A DNA stretch of 5,325 bases from NCBI GenBank assembly GCA_036447375.1, contig JAZFUU010000076.1, positions 1 through 5,325 on the forward strand, written 5' to 3'. The notes below the pieces were generated by a model. That model saw only the letters and a program-made list of their open reading frames with translations, was not told where the DNA came from and made no database searches. Shown here in pieces: positions 1 through 4,247 of this stretch (positions are counted from its first letter, which is position 1; each line of letters starts with the position of its first letter). Position numbers and translations under genes: made by a program. This stretch comes from JACZXC01 sp036447375. Its GTDB lineage: Bacteria; Myxococcota_A; UBA9160; SMWR01.

Positions 1-388
1 CGTCAGTGTCCCGCCCGGGGTGACGATCCTCGAGGCCTACCTCCAGTTCCAGGTCGACGAAACCGACTCGGTCGCAACCTCCCTCACCCTCGAGGGCGAG
101 GCGGTCGACCACGCGGCGTCCTTCACCGACGCGGCTGGAGACATCTCCTCGAGGCCACGCACCGCGGCCGCCACGTCGTGGAGCCCCGACCCGTGGACCG
201 TGAGGGGCGAGGCGGGTGCCGATCAGCGGACCCCCGACATGAGTGCGGTGATCCAGGAAATCGTCAACCGGCCGGGATGGTCGAGCGGGAATGCGCTGGC
301 GATCATCGTCACGGGCAGCGGAAAGCGGGTCGCGGAGTCCTTCGAAGGCGACGCAAACGGGGCGCCGCTCCTCCACATTCGATACTAG
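1..388 (+). CDS. C-terminal part of a probable secreted protein with a DNRLRE-like beta-sandwich domain (5' partial)
   Basis: The reading frame is open from base 2 to the TAG at 386-388, so the gene begins outside the window; about 128 residues are visible. The residues look like the end of an extracellular beta-sandwich domain of the DNRLRE/carbohydrate-binding type found in large surface or exported proteins. Seen here are an early strand 'AYLQFQVDETDS', a 'SLTLEGEAVDHAASF' stretch, a 'TSWSPDPWT' motif, an acidic 'DMSAVIQEIVNRPGW' helix-like segment, 'GNALAIIVTGSGKRVAESF', and a final strand ending 'APLLHIRY'. The chain stops right after that last strand, so this domain is the C-terminus and no sorting signal (such as PEP-CTERM) follows it. 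No catalytic residues can be named. The role is inferred to be binding or structural outside the cytoplasm. An internal GTG at 20 is in frame but is unlikely to be the true start, because the domain would lose its first strand. The domain assignment is from memory of related proteins, not a search. Confidence 0.72.
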   Translation, partial: VSVPPGVTILEAYLQFQVDETDSVATSLTLEGEAVDHAASFTDAAGDISSRPRTAAATSWSPDPWTVRGEAGADQRTPDMSAVIQEIVNRPGWSSGNALAIIVTGSGKRVAESFEGDANGAPLLHIRY

Positions 389-400
389 ATGGATGGAGGA

Positions 401-426
401 ACCGGCAAGGCAGCTTCAATGAGGAC
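401..426 (+). repeat. 26-bp direct repeat, copy 1
   Basis: This 26-bp stretch begins ACCGGCAAGG and ends GAGGAC. It recurs at 3982-4007 in the same orientation with 24 of 26 bases identical; both differences are A-to-G transitions (12th and 19th positions). It lies 12 bp after the stop of the upstream gene and about 70 bp before the TTG start of the dehydrogenase. Similarity does not visibly extend on either side. A 24/26 match between two intergenic sites 3.6 kb apart is unlikely by chance. No strong hairpin is visible inside the unit. Confidence 0.7.
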
Positions 427-484
427 TTCTCCGCTCTTTGTCTCGTGGGGTAGCATGCAGGGCGACTAGCACTGGCCGACGAGT

Positions 485-489
485 GGGAG
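485..489 (+). promoter_or_regulatory. Ribosome binding site deciding a TTG start
   Basis: GGGAG lies 7 nt upstream of the TTG at 497. The same frame has a TAG stop at 467-469 and no ATG or GTG between that stop and 497, so TTG is the only start that keeps the conserved N-terminal strand. Confidence 0.65.
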
Positions 490-496
490 TGCTGCT

Positions 497-1579
497 TTGA
501 AGCGTGTTGCCATCATCGAGGGCGAAGACGCCGCGCCCGAGGCCATGAGGCCGACGCTGGCGCTGCTGCAAAGATTCGGGCTCCCGATCGAGTGGCAACC
601 GCTCCCGGTCGGCCGGGCCGGCATAGAGGCCTGCGGCGACCCCTTCCCCGATGAAGCACGCCAGAGCATCGACGCCTCCAACGCGACTCTGTTCGGCGCC
701 ACGAGCGGGCTCTCGGCGCGGGCCCTTCTTTATCTGCGGTGGGGCAAGAACACCTTCGCCAACGTCCGACCGGCCCGCTGGCGGCCGGGCTACCGAAGCC
801 CGCTGGCACAGCCGGAAGGCATCGACCTCGTGATCGTGCGGGAGAATCTCGAGGACCTCTACCTCGGCGTGGAGGGCGATATCGAGGAGCTCGCGCCGCT
901 GGCTCTCCAGAGCCGGACAGCCGGCAGGCCCGTGGCCGACTACGCGCCGGGTTGCTTCGCGCTGAAGGTCATCAGCGAGGCGGGGTCCGAACGCGTGATC
1001 CGCTTCGCGTTCGAGTTGGCTCGAAGTCGCAAGGCCGCGGGTCACCCCGGACGGGTGACCTGCTCGTCGAAGTACAACATGCTGCCCCGCAGCGACGGTC
1101 TCTTTCGTGAGATCGCTCTGGCCGTCGCGAAGGACTACTCGGACGTCGAGCTACAGACCTTCATCGTGGACGACCTGGCGCAACGCCTGGTCACGAAGCC
1201 CCACGACCTGGACGTGGTGGTGCTTCCCAATCTCTACGGTGACATCCTCTCCGATCTGGCCGGCGGCGTCATCGGCGGTCTCGGTGTCGCGCCGAGTGGC
1301 TGCTATGGCGAGGACTACGCCTACTTCGAATCGGCCCACGGTTCGGCCCCGGACATCGCCGGGCGTGGAATCATTAACCCCACGGCGACGATTCTTTCCG
1401 CAGCGATGATGCTCACCCATCTGGGGTTCGAGGACGCGGCAACTCGGCTGGATCACGCGGTCTCGGCGGTCTATGCCGAGGGCCAGCACCTGACCCCAGA
1501 CCAGGGCGGCGGCGCGACGACTGTCGAGTTCTGTGACGCCATCGCCCACGCCCTCGACACGGAGGATCAACATGCGTGA
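497..1579 (+). CDS. Isocitrate/isopropylmalate dehydrogenase-family beta-decarboxylating dehydrogenase, substrate uncertain
   Basis: A 360-residue protein, the usual length for this family of NAD(P)- and Mg/Mn-dependent enzymes that oxidise and decarboxylate 2-hydroxy acids. Seen: 'FANVRPARWRPG' (R91), 'IVRENLEDLYLG' (R115, Y122), catalytic K192 in 'SSKYNML', metal-binding aspartates D225, D249 and D253 in 'VDDLAQRL' and 'NLYGDILSDLAGG', then 'HGSAPDIAG' at 281-289 and a C-terminal 'LTPDQGG'. The Asp in 'APDIAG' is the residue associated with NAD rather than NADP preference. Odd points: the N-terminal 'GDGIGPE' motif is replaced by 'GEDAAPE' (9-15), and at the positions of the Ser and Asn that bind isocitrate in E. 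coli Icd I read Arg75 and Leu77. An ordinary isocitrate dehydrogenase is therefore unlikely; isopropylmalate-, homoisocitrate-, malate- or tartrate-type substrates remain possible. The start is TTG. The stop overlaps the next gene by 8 nt, so co-expression with the amidohydrolase is expected. Family is firm; substrate is not. Confidence 0.9.
   Translation: MKRVAIIEGEDAAPEAMRPTLALLQRFGLPIEWQPLPVGRAGIEACGDPFPDEARQSIDASNATLFGATSGLSARALLYLRWGKNTFANVRPARWRPGYRSPLAQPEGIDLVIVRENLEDLYLGVEGDIEELAPLALQSRTAGRPVADYAPGCFALKVISEAGSERVIRFAFELARSRKAAGHPGRVTCSSKYNMLPRSDGLFREIALAVAKDYSDVELQTFIVDDLAQRLVTKPHDLDVVVLPNLYGDILSDLAGGVIGGLGVAPSGCYGEDYAYFESAHGSAPDIAGRGIINPTATILSAAMMLTHLGFEDAATRLDHAVSAVYAEGQHLTPDQGGGATTVEFCDAIAHALDTEDQHA
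1561..1565 (+). promoter_or_regulatory. Ribosome binding site of the amidohydrolase gene, inside the upstream gene
   Basis: GGAGG sits 6 nt before the ATG at 1572 and lies within the last codons of the dehydrogenase gene. It selects ATG 1572 over the in-frame upstream ATG at 1533. The 1533 start would add 13 residues (Pro/Ser/Thr/Arg-rich) that lie in front of the normal family N-terminus. Confidence 0.75.
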
Positions 1580-2684
1580 CGGCTACCGGATACTGGACGC
1601 CGACTGCCACCAGATGGAATCTCCGACCATGTGGCAGGAGTACATCGATCCCGTCTTCCGGGACCGCGCACCCGCAAGAGCAGAGAGCGGGGGCCAGATG
1701 GCGATCATGGTGGAGGGGGAGAGTCTCGTCTCGGAAGGCAAGTACCCTTTCTCGACCCCTGAGTTTCTCGAGGCGATCGGCCGTGGCATGCAGCGCTTCA
1801 AGCGCCTGCTCGAAGCCCGCTACTCCGCGGACGCGCGCCTGCTGGACATGGACGAAACCGGTGTAGACGTCCAGATCCTCTACCCGACAGTGGGTGGCCA
1901 GCTTCTCGGACGCCCCTTTCGCGACCCCGAGCTGCTTCTGGCCTGCTGCCGCGCGTACAACGATTGGAGCCGCGAGTATTGCGAGCGCGACCCTTCGCGC
2001 CTTCGCTGGGCCGCGATGCTGCCGCTGCAGGCACCCAATCTGGCACTCGAGGAGATCCGGCGCTGCGCGGAGAATGGCTGCGTGTCCTACTACGTGCGAC
2101 CGAATCCGGTGAACGGCCGCAACCTCTACCACGCCGACTACGATCCGCTGTGGGAAGCGATCCAAAAGCTCGACCGCCCCATCTGTCTGCACGACTCAGG
2201 CTCTCCTCACCTGCCCTCGTACGGCGATCGGATGGAGACGCACACGAGTGGGCACATCGCCGCTCACCCTTTCGAGGCGATGGTCGCAATGATGAGCTTG
2301 ATCTGGTTCGGGGTGCCGCAGCGCTTTCCGCGCCTTCGAATCGTTCACGTGGAAGCCGACGCGGGGTGGCTCCCGTACTGGCTCCAGCGCATGGAGCAGC
2401 ACTATGCGTTCTCCGGGAACGCGGAACATCCGCAGCTGGAGATGAGCCCGACCGAGTACTTCCGCCGCGGCTTCTTCGTGGCGGCGCGGGGCGATGAGTG
2501 GACGATCCCGAGCGTTTGCTCGCTGGTGGGCGATGCGAACGTGATCTTCAACACCGACTACCCGCATCCCGACGGCACCTATCCATGGGGGATCGAGAAG
2601 CTCCTGGAACAGCCGATTCCGGACGAGAGCAAGCGCCGCATCCTGTGGAGCAACGCCGCGCGCGCGTTCGCCGTGTCGGGCTGA
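1572..2684 (+). CDS. Metal-dependent amidohydrolase (amidohydrolase-2 / ACMSD-LigW-like TIM barrel)
   Basis: A 370-residue protein starting 'MRDGYRILDADCHQME'. The Asp-x-His motif (D11, H13) directly after the first strand is the N-terminal metal motif of the amidohydrolase-2 family. Further family marks are H207 in 'ICLHDSG', 'AHPFEAM' (H232), 'GVPQRFPRLRIVHVEADAGWLPYWLQRME' in which a ripening pattern of family residues is clear (R251, F252, P253, E261, W266), and 'NTDYPHPDG', whose D329 is the expected catalytic/metal aspartate, followed by 'WSNAARAFAV' at the end. Members hydrolyse C-N or C-O bonds or decarboxylate aromatic and unsaturated acids, using one divalent metal. There is no signal peptide, so it should act in the cytoplasm. 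It overlaps the dehydrogenase gene by 8 nt and has its own strong ribosome site, pointing to a coupled two-gene unit. A decarboxylase or hydrolase in a catabolic route for an organic acid is an inference; the substrate cannot be named. Confidence 0.9.
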   Translation: MRDGYRILDADCHQMESPTMWQEYIDPVFRDRAPARAESGGQMAIMVEGESLVSEGKYPFSTPEFLEAIGRGMQRFKRLLEARYSADARLLDMDETGVDVQILYPTVGGQLLGRPFRDPELLLACCRAYNDWSREYCERDPSRLRWAAMLPLQAPNLALEEIRRCAENGCVSYYVRPNPVNGRNLYHADYDPLWEAIQKLDRPICLHDSGSPHLPSYGDRMETHTSGHIAAHPFEAMVAMMSLIWFGVPQRFPRLRIVHVEADAGWLPYWLQRMEQHYAFSGNAEHPQLEMSPTEYFRRGFFVAARGDEWTIPSVCSLVGDANVIFNTDYPHPDGTYPWGIEKLLEQPIPDESKRRILWSNAARAFAVSG

Positions 2685-2885
2685 GAAGCGCCGCACCTTC
2701 TTTCCGGGCCGCGGTAACCGTTCTGATCGCGTTTTCGTATTGACTCGCGGAGAGTGGACATCCTGACGGCCTCGACGCAACATTCGCTCCAACGAGAGGA
2801 CCTTCCGGCGGGTCTGCTGCCCGGGGTCCGGAGTCCTGCGCCGTCTTACCGGCGTCCGCCGCATGGTGGACAGAGGAGGTGAACC
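2685..2885. other. Intergenic region ahead of arsM with weak promoter-like and stem-loop sequence
   Basis: This 201-bp gap separates the dehydrogenase/amidohydrolase unit from arsM, so arsM probably has its own promoter. A TTGACT hexamer at 2740-2745 matches a -35 element well, but the bases about 17 nt later (CTGACG, 2763-2768) are a poor -10. A short stem CGCCG/CGGCG (2839-2843 with 2850-2854, 6-nt loop) lies in the presumed arsM leader. No clear rho-independent terminator follows the amidohydrolase stop, and no obvious ArsR-type inverted repeat is seen. Confidence 0.3.
2874..2882 (+). promoter_or_regulatory. Near-perfect Shine-Dalgarno of arsM
   Basis: AGGAGGTGA matches the anti-Shine-Dalgarno end of 16S rRNA over nine bases; the AGGAGG core ends 6 nt before the ATG at 2886. 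It fixes that start and predicts strong translation. Confidence 0.85.
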
Positions 2886-3839
2886 ATGACCATTGGCTCG
2901 ATTCCGCGAAGGCAGGGCACTCACGTGGAGACCGTCCAAGCGAAAACCCAGAAGGTCATCCTCGACGCCGAACAAGCCGTCCGCGCACGCTACACCGCTG
3001 CTGCGCGCGAGCGTGAGCCCGCGCTGTGCTGTCCCGTCGAGTACGACCCGCGCCACCTCGAGGTGATCCCCGCGGAGGTGCTGGAGCGGGACTACGGCTG
3101 CGGCGACCCTTCGCGCTGGGTACGCGAGGGAGATACGGTGCTCGACCTTGGCAGCGGCGCCGGGAAGATCTGCTTCATCGCCGCTCAGATCGCGGGGCCC
3201 AAGGGCCGCGTGATCGGGATCGATGCCACCGAGGACATGCTGGCCCTCGCGCGCAAGGCGCGACACGACGTGGCCAAAGCCCTCGGCTACGACAACGTCG
3301 AGTTCCGCCGCGGCCAGATCCAGGAGCTCGATCTCGATCTCGACCGGCTCGAGGCCTGGCTACGCGAGCACCCGGTGCGGGACGTCGTCTCGCTGGCCGC
3401 GCTCGAGGCCCACAAGGAGGTGCTGCGGCGGGAGGCGCCGCTCGTGCCGGACGCGAGCGTCGACCTCGTCGTCTCGAACTGCGTCCTCAACCTCGTGCGC
3501 GAGGCGGACAAGAACCGCCTCGTCCGCGAGATCTTCCGCGTCCTCAAGGTAGGTGGGCGAATCGCCATCTCCGACATCGTCAGCGACGAAGCGGTGCCGG
3601 AACACCTGAAAGCGGATCCGGAGCTCTGGAGCGGCTGCGTCTCCGGCGCCTTCCAGGAGAGCGAGCTGCTGAGGGTCCTGGAGGCCGCGGGCTTCCACGG
3701 CATCCACGTCGAGGCGCGGGCCGAGAAGCCCTTCGCGGTGGTGGAAGGGATCGAGTTCCGCTCCATCACGGTGACGGCGCAAAAGGGCAAGCAGGATCCC
3801 TGTGTCGAGACGAATCACGACGATGGGGGCTGCTGCTGA
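2886..3839 (+). CDS. arsM: ArsM-like arsenite S-adenosylmethionine methyltransferase
   Basis: A 317-residue class I SAM methyltransferase. The SAM site is 'VLDLGSGAGKICFIAA' (85-100) with the acidic 'GRVIGIDATEDML' strand (107-119). ArsM enzymes bind As(III) through conserved cysteines; matching ones here are C48/C49 ('LCCPV'), C72 ('YGCGDP'), C199 ('SNCVLNL') and C251 ('SGCVSGA'). The family product is methylated, often volatile, arsenic, made in the cytoplasm with thiol reductant. Between the SAM core and 'SNCVLNL' there is a longer linker (about 145-190, acidic and Leu-rich) than in compact ArsM proteins such as the algal CmArsM. The chain ends 'DDGGCC' with another Cys at 306, a possible extra metalloid-binding tail. 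The ATG is supported by a near-perfect ribosome site. The stop overlaps the start of a PiT-transporter remnant by one base, suggesting that an arsenic/phosphate transport partner was once co-transcribed. No arsR, arsB or arsC is in view. A methyltransferase for another thiophilic metalloid is a less likely alternative. Confidence 0.87.
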   Translation: MTIGSIPRRQGTHVETVQAKTQKVILDAEQAVRARYTAAAREREPALCCPVEYDPRHLEVIPAEVLERDYGCGDPSRWVREGDTVLDLGSGAGKICFIAAQIAGPKGRVIGIDATEDMLALARKARHDVAKALGYDNVEFRRGQIQELDLDLDRLEAWLREHPVRDVVSLAALEAHKEVLRREAPLVPDASVDLVVSNCVLNLVREADKNRLVREIFRVLKVGGRIAISDIVSDEAVPEHLKADPELWSGCVSGAFQESELLRVLEAAGFHGIHVEARAEKPFAVVEGIEFRSITVTAQKGKQDPCVETNHDDGGCC

Positions 3840-3979
3840 TGGAGTGGGTGGTGCTCGCAGCCGCGTTCATGCTGGCCTTCGTCAATGGGGCCAACGACAA
3901 CTTCAAGCCGGTGGCCACCCTCTACGGTTCGAAGTCTCTTTCGTATCGACAACCCGTTGCTCGAAAGGCAGCTCCGTAG
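3839..3979 (+). pseudogene. Truncated 5' remnant of a PiT-family inorganic phosphate transporter gene
   Basis: The ATG at 3839-3841 shares its A with the arsM stop (TGATG overlap), with a G-run at 3825-3829 as ribosome site. The 46-residue frame begins with a hydrophobic segment, then 'FVNGANDNFKPVATLYGS', which is the first-helix signature of PiT Na+ or H+/phosphate symporters ('ANGANDNFKG-ATL-GS'). Resemblance fades after about residue 36 (near base 3946) and a TAG ends the frame at 3977-3979. Functional PiT proteins have hundreds of residues and about ten membrane spans. None of the three forward frames after the break looks like PiT, so a simple frameshift does not explain the loss; the rest was deleted or replaced, and a tRNA gene lies 62 bp on. 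PiT carriers can also take up arsenate, which fits the arsM partnership. An assembly misjoin could produce the same picture. The peptide itself is probably non-functional. Confidence 0.8.
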
Positions 3980-3981
3980 CG

Positions 3982-4007
3982 ACCGGCAAGGCGGCTTCAG
4001 TGAGGAC
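3982..4007 (+). repeat. 26-bp direct repeat, copy 2
   Basis: This is the second copy of the unit at 401-426 (24/26 identical, same orientation). It starts 2 bp after the stop codon of the truncated PiT frame and ends 33 bp before the tRNA-Arg gene. It is enclosed by a 6-bp inverted pair, CGTTGC at 3955-3960 and GCAACG at 4014-4019, that copy 1 does not share. Confidence 0.7.
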
Positions 4008-4040
4008 AATGGCGCAACGTCGCGAGGCTGCGGAGTGAGT

Positions 4041-4117
4041 TGGCACGCCGGGAGGGATTCGAACCCCCGACCCCCAGGTTCGAAGCCTGGTGCTCTATCC
4101 AGCTGAGCTACCGGCGC
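4041..4117 (-). tRNA. tRNA-Arg (anticodon TCG), CCA encoded
   Basis: Read on the minus strand, 77 nt fold into a standard cloverleaf. The acceptor is GCGCCGG paired with CCGGCGT (first pair G-U), followed by G73 and an encoded CCA. The D arm is GCTC/GAGC around AGCTGGATA. The anticodon arm is CCAGG-CTTCGAA-CCTGG, giving anticodon TCG after U33. A five-base variable loop (GGGTC) follows, then the T arm GGGGG-TTCGAAT-CCCTC with one G-U pair. Anticodon TCG reads CGA-type arginine codons. The gene points towards the truncated PiT remnant; the 3' end of such tRNA genes is a common integration site for mobile elements, but no duplicated tRNA end is seen in this window. No T-run terminator follows it. 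Confidence 0.95.
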
Positions 4118-4145
4118 GCGGGACTCCGTGAGCGTCTGGATACCG

Positions 4146-4159
4146 GACGCCGTGGCGTC
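4146..4159. repeat. Short palindrome upstream of tRNA-Arg
   Basis: GACGCCGTGGCGTC is an interrupted palindrome with 6-bp arms and a 2-bp centre, located 29 bp upstream of the 5' end of the minus-strand tRNA gene, where its promoter should be. It could be a protein-binding site, but in G+C-rich DNA such short palindromes also arise by chance. A weak -10-like TATCCA lies just beside it on the minus strand (4137-4142). Confidence 0.3.
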
Positions 4160-4167
4160 GCGCCAGC

Positions 4168-4220
4168 ATGGGGCAGGGCCGAGCTCGCCGGCGAGACTGC
4201 ACCGACGGGGAATGCCCCAT
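4168..4220. repeat. Nested inverted repeats between tRNA-Arg and the secernin-like gene
   Basis: ATGGGGCA at 4168-4175 is perfectly complementary to TGCCCCAT at 4213-4220, an 8-bp stem with a 37-nt loop. Inside the loop is the 12-bp perfect palindrome CTCGCCGGCGAG at 4184-4195. Together they could fold into a branched leader or mark an operator region. The structure is in the 130-bp divergent gap, so it might affect either the tRNA or the hydrolase gene. Confidence 0.45.
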
Positions 4221-4247
4221 TTCCACGCGTCTGGTACGCTGCCATCC

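Noticed and set aside
2196..3266. Long minus-strand open frame of about 356 codons spanning the amidohydrolase end, the gap and the arsM start.
   Set aside because: It lies antisense to two genes with clear family motifs, has an arginine/histidine-rich composition typical of antisense frames in G+C-rich DNA, and shows no recognisable domain.
3327..3344. Triple tandem hexamer CTCGAT/CTCGAT/CTCGAC.
   Set aside because: It encodes Leu-Asp three times in frame inside arsM and is explained by codon bias in an acidic linker.
3026..3838. Forward frame upstream of and continuous with the PiT remnant, which could suggest a fusion protein.
   Set aside because: The part before 3839 is the +2 shadow of arsM and is Arg/Gly/Pro-rich without motifs. 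PiT similarity begins exactly at the ATG at 3839.
3950..4020. Possible integron attC site around repeat copy 2, given the inverted CGTTGC/GCAACG ends about 65 bp apart.
   Set aside because: The orientation is opposite to attC (which begins with an AAC-ending core and ends with a GTT-starting core), the cores do not fit the consensus, and copy 1 lacks the inverted ends.
4000..4038. Tiny reading frame beginning at or just after repeat copy 2, with a similarly placed start codon in copy 1 (419-469).
   Set aside because: The frames are 12-16 codons, lack ribosome sites, and encode unrelated peptides after the repeat.
3885..4106. Forward frame encoding a peptide with 'RDSNPRPPGSKPGA'-like sequence.
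   Set aside because: This is the familiar false translation of a tRNA gene read on its opposite strand.
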